64,000 nucleotides of DNA from Thinopyrum elongatum (lineage: Eukaryota; Streptophyta; Magnoliopsida; Poales; Poaceae): contig CM022303.1 in NCBI GenBank assembly GCA_011799875.1, positions 186,658,088 to 186,722,087 on the forward strand, given 5' to 3'. Both the position numbers and the translations under genes were made by a program. The notes below the pieces were generated by a model. It was not told the DNA's origin and made no database searches. It was given only the letters and a program-made list of their open reading frames with translations. Positions within the stretch are counted from its first letter, which is position 1. The number at the start of each line of letters is the position of its first letter. Below, in pieces: positions 1 to 11,227 of this stretch.

Positions 1-97
1 GGGGGGGGGCCTTTAGTCCCCACCCTTTAGTGCCGGTTACAGAACCGGCACTAAAGGGCCTAATGAACCGGTGCTAAAGCCCGGTTCTGCACTAGTG
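1..97. mobile_element. CACTA transposon, 3' terminal fragment
   Basis: The stretch carries several copies, in both orientations, of an ACCGG(C/T)(A/G)CTAAAG-type subterminal motif and ends in CACTAGTG, whose last five bases (93-97) are TAGTG, the 3' signature of CACTA (En/Spm) elements. The possible 3-bp target duplication would be TTC at 98-100. The rest of the element lies outside the window, so the family cannot be named. Confidence 0.45.
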
Positions 98-229
98 TTC
101 ATGTATTCATAGGGATCAATATGGATGTCCACGGTTCCGCTATTGGTCATTGAACGAAACAGAGCTTCGTTCATGTCTATGTTTTGCTGAACCTACAAGG
201 TCAAAAGTTTAAGGAAATCACGATCCGTC

Positions 230-1235
230 GAGTGTTAGTGGAGTAAAAGTTATGAAAAAATATTCAATAAATAGTTTCGCGAATATTAGCAATAGTTCAG
301 TACCACCCTAGAAGTTGTAGAATTTCTGAAATCTCAAACTCGGCCCATGAATAAATGGCAAGTGGTGGTTCTAAAGTTTAGTATCACCCTCAGTTGAGGA
401 GGTGTGAGACCTCTTTATATAGTGGGTTCTTTACACCACATTTAGTGATGTGTGAAGGAGAGTAATAGAAGACCACATGCACGCGCTTGCTCGCCTCGCC
501 TCGGCTTGCTCGGGCACGGGCTAGGGCCGGCGTGTGCGTGCGACATGCACCTGAGTGGTCCGCCGAAATCTAGCTTGTTTCCTTGCAGGGGCGCAGTTTC
601 ATTTTGCCGTTTTATTTCTTGATGTCTTGGTAGACAAGTTAATATTTCTTGTCTGGTAAGTATACGACTTAGAATCAAGTCAGTTTCAGATCGTGATCGC
701 GACACGATGCCGCCTATGGTCCTATTATATATACTTCCACCTGCCACGGCAAAGACATATCGAAAGCACCTAGTGTTTTGCCTTATCTCGCAACTTGTGC
801 CGTCACCGTAATCTACTCCATCGTGAACGTCGGCGTGCGGGAGAGCAGGTCTCCAGAATCGTTTGTCCTTGCTATCCTGCACTGGGAGAGGGTGAATTAT
901 GTTTTTGGGAAGCGCTCTGCACGACTGCTTAAGTTCGTCATCACGGGTCGTCTTCTGTCCAAGTCAGGCGACGCTACTCATCGTCATCTCCAACGCTGCC
1001 AGCAACAGATCGTCGCCAACATCGTCATTAACAACGTGTTTCCTGCAACAACTATTGAACAACATGTTCATCGTGATCTGTTCATATCTCAATTTGTTGT
1101 TGTTGTTGTACATGTGCGATGCTGTTGTACATGTGTTTACTGTTCATCTAGTATGCTGGATTATTTATGCTATTTCATGTTTTAGTCATGAATTATTTAC
1201 TGAAATTAATCATGAACTTGCCCAATTTTCCAAAA
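230..1235. mobile_element. Degenerate LTR-like remnant (Copia-type LTR suspected)
   Basis: A TATA-like TTTATATAGTGGG at about 413-425 is followed by a GC-rich leader (480-560) and later by a CT-rich tract with many short CATCGTC/CAACA repeats (930-1080). This organisation is reminiscent of long Copia LTRs in Triticeae. No target duplication, PBS or coding region was found. The open frames here (442-882 minus, 778-1185 plus) have no recognisable domains and are probably chance. Confidence 0.3.
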
Positions 1236-1239
1236 GTTT

Positions 1240-1468
1240 CTCCGTCTAGGTTTATAAGCCCCCTCCTATTTTGGATCAAAATTTGACTATAGATTTAACT
1301 AGCAAAATATAATTTACATACCACAAACTTACATCATTGTATTCGCATTTGAAAAAAGTTTTGGATGGTATTATCTCCAATACATAAAACTTATAATTTA
1401 TTACCTAAATTGATGGTCAAAGTTAGACACAAACTACTAGTAGGACTTAAAAACCCGGACGGAGGAAG
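1240..1468. mobile_element. Stowaway MITE
   Basis: The left end CTCCGTCTAGGTTTATAAG pairs with the right end CTTAAAAACCCGGACGGAGG as imperfect terminal inverted repeats of the Stowaway (Tc1/Mariner) type. The 3' end abuts a TA dinucleotide (1469-1470). At about 230 bp it is a normal Stowaway length. No coding capacity is seen or expected. Confidence 0.7.
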
Positions 1469-1470
1469 TA

Positions 1471-2896
1471 CGGCGTGTAGCTTAACTTCAAGTTCTTAAA
1501 ACAAATCACTGTTTTCTTCTTTAAAATGCCTCACGCACAGGCATATCCCTTGCTTCACTCTAGCCAGAGACGGCACAAGCCCACTCAACGCTCCACCGTC
1601 TCTATCCTTCGCTCGCGTCTCTTTCACTAGCAACCACTCATACTAGCGTGTCGTCTCCATTTCCTCCGTCACCGTCACCGTCACCTTTCTCCGCTTGTAG
1701 TTAACCTCCATCCTTTTAACCCAGCTATACATTTGCCCTTGCCGGGACGCAACACCAAAACATGTGTAGATCGCCACCTCTTCCAAGTTAGTACGTACTG
1801 TACAAAGCAAGCGGTTCATGCTGCTGGCTTGACGCGATCACGACCTCAACCAACTACTCATTGTCCTTTTCCTATGGGCAAACAAACATACATCAGCACT
1901 ATGTGTATGCTAGAGAACTATCGACGGCGACATGCACTTCGCTCATCGTCCCACACTCCTACCGGCTACCCCTACCCCTCTCCGGTTGCCACGAGGAACA
2001 GGGCACCGGGGGCGTGGAGCCGTCCTGAAGACATGAAGATGGGCTCCCCGCCTCTTTCAAGTTTATTCTAGGCGCGACACTACATGCCACCTCCACAGTT
2101 TCACGTGCGAGGTGCAGTTTTTTTTTTTTTTTGAGGATGAGGTGCAGCCTTTCTGAAGAAACGCAAATCTCAAATTCTCAATATGAGACCATACAAATCC
2201 AATGATTATGATTATCAAACATTTTTAATTATATTATGAATATCAAACCTTTATGCCCTTAAGAAAGGCTTAATAAACAATTACAAAAGAGAACACACAT
2301 GAGCACACCTCCTGATTATGTCGCATACATCCACGTATTTGTAAATGTGAACATCAAAATTCAGCAGGCATAAAAAAACAAGCATGTTTATATAATGTAA
2401 TATAGTTATATGCGACGCTAGGTTTTTGCATATTCTGATTTTCTGGATTGAGCTGAAATCTTCTTTTGAAGCATATATTTTGATTCGTCAAAATCTTCAA
2501 TGACACTACCTATGGAGCCAAATAAATAAATGAAATCCTTTCTTAAACAGATTCAGTTTGCAGCTGTTCATGTTCAAACTCATATTCATTTGGGAGGTTT
2601 AGAAAACAAATTAAACATGAATAATTGATAGTGTTGTTTTACTGCAAGAGAGGTATAAATTTAGCCATGTTAAAGGGGACTTAGATTTTCTTCCAAGCTA
2701 TTGAAAGCCTAGAGACACAGACACTGACTGACATGCCGTAGACTAAAATCACAAGTAGATCAACAGGCCAATCAGACTTTTGACAAACTTGCATTTCTGA
2801 TGTGAGGAAAGCGTTTTTTTAGTGGATATGAAGAAAGTGTTGCGCAAACGGCGTCACTCTTTTTGACAATCACAACCACTACTTACTTGTGAAGCA
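1471..2896. other. Gene-free stretch
   Basis: No recognisable gene. A CT-rich segment at 1560-2070 contains an open frame (1733-2071, plus) without domains. A T-run lies at 2119-2132, followed by AT-rich sequence. Confidence 0.4.
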
Positions 2897-3221
2897 CTTC
2901 GTCCGCTTCTTTTTATTCTGCATATAAATTTTGTCTTAAGTTAAATTTTATAAAGTTTAACCAGATTCGTATGAAAAAATGTTTACATCTACTCTCTGTA
3001 AAGAAATATAAGAGCGTTTAGATCACTAAACACTCTTATATTTTTTTACGGAGGGAGTACAATACTAAGGATATAAAATGTAAAAGTTAATTCCATGATG
3101 CATCTAATAAAAAAGATATTAATTTGACATTGTGAACGTTGTATTTTTCCTATAATCATGGTCAATTGTGATGAAGTTTGACTTAAGACAAAACTTATAT
3201 GTGAAGTAAAAAAGAAACGTT
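2897..3221. mobile_element. Outer Stowaway MITE, split by a second MITE
   Basis: The left end (CTTCGTCCGCTTCTTTTTA) and right end (GAAGTAAAAAAGAAACG) are degraded complementary Stowaway termini. The subterminal TTTTGTCTTAAGTTAAATTTTATAAAGTTTAACC has its inverted counterpart TTTGACTTAAGACAAAACTTATATGTG near 3177-3203. The element is interrupted at 2990-3059 by a younger MITE. Confidence 0.6.
2992..3057. mobile_element. Inner Stowaway MITE (nested)
   Basis: A compact 66-bp element, CTCTCTGTAAAGAAATATAAGAGC...CTCTTATATTTTTTTACGGAGGGAG, is flanked by TA on both sides (2990-2991 and 3058-3059). It is nearly a perfect hairpin. Grass MITEs of this type are known sources of small RNAs. Confidence 0.8.
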
Positions 3222-3376
3222 AAGAATATATGCCAACATCAAATTAAGAATGTACATGCACCAACCAGCCATCATTGGTCCCCTGTAAAGCTGGAACACA
3301 ATTAGATTTTTCTTAAAAGAACTATCCTATCTTGTCTGTATTGGTTTGCTTGTCCAGCCTAGTTCATTTCGAGTTA

Positions 3377-5552
3377 GAGCAACTCCTACGCGTCGACCCA
3401 AATGAACGCGTGTTTTATTCGCTTTTTGTCTGTTAGAGTCGACCGCCCGCTTGGCTTTGTCTTGTTTTTGGTTTGGGTCGGCAGTGCGCCCAACGCGCTG
3501 ACCCATATTTACCCGTGTGGCCGATTTGCCATCGTTTTTCAACGAATATACACATATTTTGTATAGTTTCACAAGCAAACAAATATAGCATAGTTTCACG
3601 ACCCAGATAAATATATCGTAGTTTACAAGCCGAATAAAAATTAAATTGTCTCAAATACATTTAAAAAAAAGATACATCTATTGGTTGGCAACATGAACCC
3701 ATATATGCTCAACCAAATTATCTTGCAGCTGAATGTGAGTTTCCCAATCACGCATTTGACGATGAAATTGGTGAATTGTGCAACGTTGCCGCTCCTCCTC
3801 CATGCTCAGGCACAACATTGTCATCCTGAAACTGAAACCCTTGATCGTAGATACGTTCCGGGCGCTCATCCTCTACGATCATATTGTGCATCATCACACA
3901 AGCAGTCATCATCTCCCACAACTTCTTGGCGCTTCAAGTTCTAGCAGGATACCGAAGACACGTTCAACATCCTTCCTAGCACTCTCTTGCTCTTGGGCAA
4001 ATCTCCTCCTCTTCTCTCCAACAGGGTTGGAGATTGTCTTCACAATAGTGGTCCACTGAGGATAGATACCATCAGCTAGGTAGTATCCTTTGTTGTAGTT
4101 GTGGCCGTTGATGTCAACATTCACAGGCGGGCAGTTGCCTTCGGCAAGCCTTGCAAACACCGGCGAGCGTTGAAGCACATTGATATCATTGTGCGATCCG
4201 GCCATGCCGAAGAAAGAGTGACAGATCCAGAGATCTTGTGAGGCCACGGCCTCAAGTATGACAGTGCAAGCCTTGACATGGCTCATATACTGCCCTTGCC
4301 AAGCAGAAGGGCAGTTCTTTCACTCCCAGTGCATGCAGTCTATGCTGTCAAGCATCCTTGGGAAGCCCCTGTTAGCATTCATCGCCAACAAGCGGGTTGT
4401 ATCTTTAACAGTTGGCTCTCTCAAGTACCCAAGGCAAAACACTGCAATCACAACCTTGCAGAACTTATACATGGAGTCTAGACACGTAGATTCACTCATA
4501 CGGACGTACTCATCAATGAGATCACCGAGCACTCCGTATGCAAGCATCCGGATAGCTGCAGTGCATTTCTGACAAGAGGAGAAGCCAATCTTTCCAAGGG
4601 CATCCTCCTTGCACTCGAAATACTTATCATTCCGACCACCCCCTCCCGAATATGGTTGAAAACATGCCTAGCCATACGGAAACGGCGCCGGAATTGATGA
4701 TGTTTGAAGAGCGGGTTGGGTGTCTCAAAGTAGCCCTTCCAAAGAAGAAAATGGCCGCTCCCTCGGTTGCCCTTCAATGTCGGAGTGTGCCCCGGGATCG
4801 AGCCCCGGAACAACGGCCGCTGCCTACTAAGGTGGTCATGGACCAACACGGCAGCCACCATCTCCTCATCGTCGGATGAGTAATAGTCGGAGTCGCAGAG
4901 GAAATTGTGGAAAAAGAACTCATCGACGGAGTCCATTTGTACCTTGGGGGCAAACTGTCGAACAACTTGCGGGCGTCATCGAAGAAGCTGGCCGGCGACG
5001 AGACGCGCGCCTCCCCTAGACCAGGTAGCTGGCCTGGCGGCGGCATGGGAGTGTGGCGGCTCAGGCAAGCGTGGCGTCATCAGACGAAGGAGCTGGCCGG
5101 GGGCGCGGGGGGCGACTTCATGCTCGCGGCGACGTCGGGGTGGGGATGGGAAGCTGCGGTGGTCCGGCGGCGAGGCGGTGGTGTCGGCGACGTGGGAGGT
5201 GGCAATGTGCGGGGGAGGTGTATGGGCATGGACTGCTGGCAGGGCACCGGAATTGGGTGGCGGCGGTGACGGGGTGGGGCGGGCGAGGGCTTGCTGTCGA
5301 TGCAGGTGGAAGAGAATGACCAATGTGCCACCGACTGACGGGCCAGGGAGAGGAGTAGGTGCCCGTCGCGCGCGTCTGCTTCATCTCCGCGCCGACGCAA
5401 ATGAGGCTCAAATTTAAGCCAGGAATGGGTCGCCAGACGGACGAAAAGTGAACAGGCGTCCATTTGAATCGGCGCATTGGGCTGACTTTTCTGTTCGCGA
5501 TGACTCAGACGGAGACGCGCGGACGAAATGAATCGTGGTTTTGGAGTTGCTC
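3377..5552 (-). mobile_element. PIF/Harbinger transposon with broken transposase
   Basis: The element begins GAGCAACTCC (3377-3386) and ends with the exact inverse GGAGTTGCTC (5543-5552). It is flanked by TTA on both sides (3374-3376, 5553-5555), the 3-bp target duplication typical of PIF/Harbinger. It is 2176 bp long. The minus strand carries a degenerate Harbinger transposase (3909-4936). The GC-rich part between the transposase start and the right TIR (4940-5450) has several overlapping open frames with no recognisable domain. The Myb-like second gene of autonomous Harbingers was not found, so this copy is probably defective. Confidence 0.85.
3909..4936 (-). pseudogene. Harbinger transposase (DDE_Tnp_4 type), degenerate
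   Basis: Three consecutive minus-strand segments (4936-4496, 4547-4320, 4286-3909) make up a plant Harbinger transposase. The first segment ends in a region like [16 protein letters not shown]. The second covers [16 protein letters not shown] to [10 protein letters not shown]. The third covers the HSFFGMAGSHNDINVL block and ends near SARKDVERVFG. The three likely catalytic acids are visible: D in SIDCMHW, D in SHNDINVL and E in DVERVFG. There are two lesions. One is a frameshift in or near the C-run at about 4625-4645. The other is an in-frame TGA at about 4320-4322, where the family has tryptophan (MHWEWKNCP), two residues after the first catalytic region. Segments two and three share a frame. 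The product would be inactive unless supplied by another copy. Confidence 0.85.
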
Positions 5553-5555
5553 TTA

Positions 5556-6100
5556 ATACGCAGTTCTCATGTCACGTCAATGTCAAAAACTTATGTGGTT
5601 CTCGTGTCATGTCATGTCAAAACTTAAGTGGATGATACACAAGGTGTACTTAACCACTCGACAGCACGGCTGCTACTGTTGGCTTTGCGAAAGCTTTGCC
5701 CTTTTGTGCACTGTTTCTTTGGACCAACTTTTTTCACCCTATCCTCACCCGGTAGCCAATAAAAAAGTAACTGTTCACACATTAAAATATCCGCCCCACA
5801 TGTTCAGGCTTCAGGATTCAGAAAAGAGAACAGTCCGAAGCCCTGCCGTTTAATCTACAAGAGCAACGACAATATACAGAAGCCAAGGTTTTTTTTTTAC
5901 AGCAATATACAAAAGCCAAGTTTCCACACCGTGCTCTTCAATGGAAGAGCACGTGATGCCCAAAAATTGCACATGATAATCGGAGGCCGCCGTGTCGTCC
6001 TCAACATCTTCAGGTAAAGTAATATCGTGGAGACAAGGGAAAGTGCATGGATAAATTTCCTGCAAAAAAAAAAGTGCATGGATAAACTCGGGCACATATG
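5556..6100. other. Gene-free stretch
   Basis: No recognisable gene. The minus-strand open frame 5850-6149 has no recognisable domain. Confidence 0.35.
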
Positions 6101-6104
6101 AACC

Positions 6105-6392
6105 TACTTCGAAAAACACATTTCTAAGTACCAGCCCACCAGGGTTCAAATCCTGGTGCTCGCATTTATTCCTGGATTTATTTCAGAATTTCCGGCGATG
6201 CGCATTCAGTGGGAGGAGACGTTCCCGTCGACGACGAGGTGCCTACGGTGACTTCGTAAATCTCAAGATGATATGCCGGCTCAGTCTTTCGGAGGTGCTC
6301 ATAGGGGTAGGGTGTGTGTGTGTGCGTTCATAGGGGTGCGTGTATGCGCGTGTATATGAGCGCTTGTGTCTGTACTGATGTTCAAAAAAAAA
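6105..6392 (+). mobile_element. tRNA-derived SINE-like retroposon
   Basis: A Pol III B-box-like GGTTCAAATCC lies at 6143-6153. It is followed by a body with GGCGATGCGCATTCAGTGGGAG and a GT-rich 3' part, ending in an A-rich tail from about 6383. This is the structure of a plant tRNA-derived SINE, and I recognise the body as a common Triticeae repeat. The A box is not clear and no target duplication was fixed. A degraded relative lies at about 9080-9190. Confidence 0.55.
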
Positions 6393-6399
6393 TTTAAAA

Positions 6400-6720
6400 A
6401 GGTTGCACGGGTACGTCTTCATGTTCTATGTGCGTGCATAAAGTTTCACGAAAAATAACTTTTTGTGGCTTGGCAAAAAAGAAAAAAAATTGTGTCGTGG
6501 AACGCTATTTAGAAGCACCGAAATTTGTTTTTTTACGGAGAAAAAGCAAAAAGACAATTTTCACAAAACTTTATGCCGCGCACACAGATTTGTGAACATG
6601 TATGCGTGAAATTTTCTTTTGATTTTTTCGACATTTTAAAACATGCTTAAAATATATTTTTTGAAAAGTGGGTGCAGATCCCCATGCGTTCAGGACGTGC
6701 CACTCTGGAGACAAGCCCCT
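6400..6720. mobile_element. Old foldback (MITE-like) element
   Basis: The complement of CTTCATGTTCTATGTGCG...CATAAAGTTTC (about 6417-6450) recurs at 6568-6610 as AAACTTTATGCCGCGCACAC...GAACATG, so the two halves are inverted relatives. The right side ends near a GGGTGCAGATCC motif (6668-6680). The boundaries are not resolved. Confidence 0.4.
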
Positions 6721-6879
6721 AGAATGACGAATTCATGGATAAAGGCCATCGTTCAATTCAGCAAAGCTCGCTCAAATTTGTTAATCTGATGGGAGACAAG
6801 AGGGGTAATATGATACACTGCTTAAGAGATGAGCACCGACTTGATTAGAACACCATAACCATGGTGGGGTGATGTTTTT

Positions 6880-7440
6880 GCGTTCTCAAGAAACAAGCCT
6901 TGCACCAAAGGTCAAGTTTTTTGCTTGGTCGGGAATCCAAGATAGGATTTGAACCGTGGATAGGTTGGCTAAGCAAGAATGGACGGATTATGTCTTGCTC
7001 CTCGATGCAAAAGAGAAAATGAGTCTGCCGTGCACCACTTCTACAAGTGTCGCTTCACTTTGAGGCTGTGGGGTATGGTCAAAGATTGGCTTCAACTTCA
7101 AGATATCAACACTTCCTCGTGGTTAGCTGGGAGATCTGCTAGAGAGTGGTGGCTTAACATGTCAGGCACACATGTACTGCACCTTAGGGTCATGACCTCT
7201 TTTACCATGCTCATTAGTTGGACACTTTGAAGAAACGATAGGGTCTTGCGCAACAAGTTCGCTCCACCCATCGTCATCTTCGATATGATAAAAAAGAACG
7301 GTAAACTTTGGTCCATTGCAGGTGCAACATGTTTGAGCGGACTCATGTTGGGAGAGTAACGCCTTATTGCAGTCTTGGGAGTCTTGTAAAACTACTCTAA
7401 CTTCTTAATTGATGGATGGGGCAAATATTGTGCCACCCTG
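6880..7440 (+). pseudogene. 5'-truncated LINE: reverse transcriptase zinc-binding (zf-RVT) remnant
   Basis: The plus-strand frame 6979-7230 reads through a zf-RVT-like segment (SAVHHFYKCRFTLRLW, then WLNMSGTH). After a TGA at 7228-7230 the same frame continues with RNDRVLRNKFAPPIVIF to a TAA near 7359. Upstream, at about 6905-6975, a shifted frame gives KVKFFAWSGIQDRI, matching the segment that normally precedes this domain in grass LINEs. It is the C-terminal end of a non-LTR reverse transcriptase. The catalytic core is absent, and a frameshift and stop make it non-functional. Confidence 0.65.
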
Positions 7441-9079
7441 CCGAGAGAGTATATACTTTAGTTTGTATAGTTACAACCATTCAATTGAAGGACTAACACA
7501 CAATGAATTGCTACATAACTAGTGTGTACCATTGGAACGACACAAGATGGTAATGGGGTAGAGATGAGGGTACCCTGATCCCTCGCACAAGGCGTGTACA
7601 TAGGGTTAGGGTTTGTAGTTCGTCAGGTGTTGCTCTAGTGGCGGTGGCGCCGCATCGATCTGGTCTGCCCCAACTCACCTTTCCATGGAGGTATTTTTTG
7701 TGGCAACTCCAGGAAACTATGGGGAGGCTAGGCTAGGGATTAGGGTGTTGAGGGAAGGCGACAACAACATGGAATTTTTTCCCTCGTCTCCACCCTCAAC
7801 GCGTTAGTGGGAAGAAAGGGAGATCTCATAATAGAGAAGGTTGGAGTTGCCTCTTCATTCATGTATGGTGGTGTTGTCGCGACGACTTTTGCAAGTAGGC
7901 TCGAGTCAGCACATGGTTAAGGTTCCAGGTTGGTAGATTCAGCATGGCAACCCCAACCTATCGACGGTAGGTGGTGAATGGGATTGAAAGGACATCTAGG
8001 CACCTAAGTGGTTGTTGGTATTTAACGATAAGAAATTAAGAGACTAATATATGTGTTAAGCGTATATAAACATGTTTTGGTTCCACAAGTGAAAATGATG
8101 ACATGCATGGGTAAACCCCCACCCAAAGGAGAAATGATAAAGATGGCCGCATTCTGGATGTTTATTTCAATTTCTCTGTGTTTTGTTCCGAAATCACTTT
8201 GAGTCACAGGGAAGGCACACTCCCGAGAGGGATGTCAAAGGCGAAAGAGAAGTGCCCAATTTGCTCTATCTTATCCATTGTCAACACAACAACCAGAGCC
8301 AAAGACTCGGCCTAGTTGAAGTTATGCAAGATCAAGGGAGCACAGAATCTTCGGGTCAACATGAGGCTATAGTATCCGAGGTTTACTATATATGGACCTT
8401 TGTTCGAGGTCGCACGATTAGGAGGCCAGAGTATCTGGGTAAGCTCTCGGTTCATGGGGCTTTGAGTGTTTGGACCAGTGTCCGGGGTGAACTCCAGACC
8501 CACTCGATTTGCTCTTCGAAATGTCTTGGGGTTGGAGTCTTAGAGACAAAACATAAAGTATTTGAATGTCGTACTAGCCGTTGGAACTTGGTTCCTGGAG
8601 TTCCCAACAACTTTTCTTGTAATGGAAGATTTTGTCCTAAATCTACAAATATCTCCTCACCGCCCCCCCCCCCCCCCAACCCCGTCACGGGCTGGTGCAG
8701 GGTACTCTTCACAAAATTTCAGATATGAAATTCAACTGTTATTCACCTCCTTCTCCATACCTCCATTGGAGCAAACCATAAGTTGGAGAGTGCTGGAATC
8801 CAAGAGGGAGGTGTGATTCATGTGAGGCTTGAGTTATTCCCTTTTGAGCAAGAGCATCAAGTCCTCCTAGAATTCGTTGCGCTTATTTATCTTGATGTGG
8901 GAGGACACCTAGGCAGTTGGAGTCCACCGCAAGCATTCAAGTTGTGGTTTTTCCTTAGGAGTTCGTGAAGCCAGAAATCACATTAAGATTTACTGTTATA
9001 TTTTAGAACCTTTATATCATATTTTCACTAAAACCATCATCTGATGAGAACCAACCAGTGTTTGTCTTGTTAGGTGGGT
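7441..9079. other. Gene-free stretch with a C15 run
   Basis: No gene recognised. The longest open frame (8183-8728, plus, 181 residues) has no recognisable domain and runs through a 15-base C tract (8663-8677), so I do not call it a gene. Confidence 0.35.
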
Positions 9080-9190
9080 GATGGTATTCCAAGCCCACCA
9101 AGGACCGAACCCTCATTGATGCAATTTATTCTTTCAGTGGGAGGTCATGTTCCTGTGTGTGCGCGCGTGCTTGTTTCTCACAATCAATCT
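9080..9190 (+). mobile_element. Degenerate SINE copy, same family as 6105-6392
   Basis: AAGCCCACCAAGGACCGAACC, then GCAATTTATTC and TTTCAGTGGGAGG...GTTCC, line up in order with the corresponding parts of the better preserved SINE at 6131-6230. The copy is shorter and more diverged and has no clear tail. Confidence 0.35.
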
Positions 9191-9652
9191 AATAAACATT
9201 TGTTAGTCGCCTATTCATCGCCTTCCACCCTCCTCTAGCAAACATCCTTTATCCTTCAACCCCTCACCCCTCCTCTAACAGATATTGTCCATGCCGACGT
9301 GCCACAACAGAAAAGGCTTCGACGTTTGGTTGTGGCCACTCCATCGGTCAACAAAGTGTGCACTACAGTCCAGATCAGTTGGGGGTTTGCCTTCTTCCTC
9401 TCTATCGTCTTGAGCGGCGAAGGGATCAACAACATGCATGAAGGCCGAGGATCCCTGAGGACCAAGTTGTAATTTTCTCTTTGATACAATCCTTTCTGTT
9501 GTCTAGGATACATGCCCCTTCTGTGTACTCCAGTATTTTTCCGCATATCTACCGGGCCTTGTATTTTTTTCTTAACATGAGTATACACAGTTTTTTTTAC
9601 ATTTACGTAGTGTTTTCTATAGAAAAAGGAAGAGTATCAGAATGAGAATATT

Positions 9653-10017
9653 CAATTCTGAGCCTAGGCTCATCTGATCTTGGTGAACAGTAATTTCATT
9701 AAAAAATACTATACAAATCCAGAAAAATCTGTTTTTTTTGTCAACCAAGATACTCAAATGTGTGATGTCCGTTCCAAATTTTGTGGTGTTCGGACATCTG
9801 AGGAGCTCGTGGCAAGAAAGACAAAATCGGGTCCAAACAGTGCGTTTTTTAAACTTTCTCATAGTTTTTTGTTGAGGGCTACTCAGATGTCCAAACATCA
9901 CCAAATTTAGCATGGACATCACACACTCGAGCATCTTGCATGCCAAAAAATTAGAATTATTTAGATTTTTTTGCTATTCCTTTTGGTTTTACTGTTCACG
10001 CTCGGAACCGAATTGCT
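9653..10017. mobile_element. Long foldback MITE (about 365 bp)
   Basis: The left arm (9653 to about 9830) contains TGGTGAACAGTAA, ACTCAAATGTGTGATGTCC and GGTGTTCGGACATCTGAG. Each has an inverse counterpart in the right arm (about 9845-10017), in mirrored order. The two arms are imperfect inverted repeats of roughly 170 bp with a short spacer. There is no coding capacity. The superfamily is not certain because no clean target duplication was seen. Confidence 0.6.
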
Positions 10018-11227
10018 GCGTCCATCTGCGTCTTGTAGTAAATGCTCTCGCCAACTCTTCCACGCAACAACAAAAACTCTTCCAGGCAACAGCATTTGAG
10101 GGCTCTACTGCACTGCACTGTTGATGGGTACGTGAAACACGAGTACAGAGAGAAATATGTCTTTGTACTGCGTACATATCTCTGTTTCTCATTTATGTGT
10201 TTGCTTCTCCAATCAGTGCTCTGTGCAGCGCAGGGCCCCCTTGGCCTCACTCCAGCTCTAAAAACCAGGATGAGCAACACAACGCTGAATGCTCTGCGAG
10301 ATCATAAAAGAAAGACGCTGCGAGGGTAAAGAGCATCAATGTGCATTGAATCACCAGCCAACCAAGCAGCAGTATATCGTAGCCATGCAGATATTTCGTC
10401 CCTTCGCACTCCACGGCTTCTGCAGCAGGGTAAATCTCCACCAAACACAGCCATGGCTTGGCTGCATTTCAGCGTGGGTGAAGAAACACAAAGCACAAGA
10501 AAACGTGTGGCATCTCACAGGCAGTAACCATCAAGTTAGCAGTTGGATTGTAGGCCACACACACGCAATTATCTACTCGAGCAAGCCACTCAGTGTCGCT
10601 CGCAGGAGGATCACATGCAAAAGGAATCAATCCCATCAGGCAGCAGCAGCCACCATACCTCCAGTCTCCAGACGATACAAACAGGTGCGAGCTGGTGGTG
10701 GTTAGGCATTCAGATTTTACCGGTGCGCTTGCTGCTAATTCACACCGGCCACACGGATTAGGTGAACGCAGCTTTACAGGCAGGCAGCTTGGTCACCTTT
10801 GGCATAATCATACTCAGTCACGGGGAAACACAACAGCAACAAACTGTTCCCCTCCAGTAATCTACATCAAAAGCCTCAACACAGGGCGTTATTCATCAAA
10901 GGTGGTACAACTAGCTTGTCCTCGTGAAATGCAGAGGTGAATAGGGACAGGTCCCAGAATTCGAGCAACATAGCAGCGGTGTCATGAACCGACGCACTAC
11001 ACTACACTACACTGCACTAGCATGCAGAAAGCATACATCTCCTAGCCAGAAGCCCATTGCCCTAGATGGAAAGTGAACATCCGTAGGTCCGTCTTGTACT
11101 GACATGGAGCAGCATCGCTGCGCATCAGTCTTTGTTGCATCGCAGAGGAGGGGTACTTCGTTACTCGCAGAGCGTGGTGTGGTGTCTGTCCTGGAGACTG
11201 GCCTCCACCGCGGAGAGGTTATCAGGT
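10018..11227 (-). other. Probable 3' UTR and downstream flank of the PTPA gene
   Basis: On the minus strand this follows the inferred PTPA stop codon at 11228-11230. No domain-bearing frame was found on either strand. A short CACTA-CACTA microsatellite lies at about 10996-11016. No canonical AATAAA was seen on the minus strand, so the 3' end of the transcript is not defined. Confidence 0.4.

Noticed and set aside
4905..5417. Gly/Arg-rich plus-strand frames inside the first Harbinger element
   Set aside because: Overlapping frames on both strands in GC-rich DNA, no motif, opposite to the transposase.
6143..6153. Possible tRNA gene (B-box match)
   Set aside because: No acceptor stem or anticodon arm can be folded; the context is a SINE body with an A tail.
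8183..8728. 181-residue plus-strand frame
   Set aside because: No domain, crosses a 15-base C run, no promoter or splice context.
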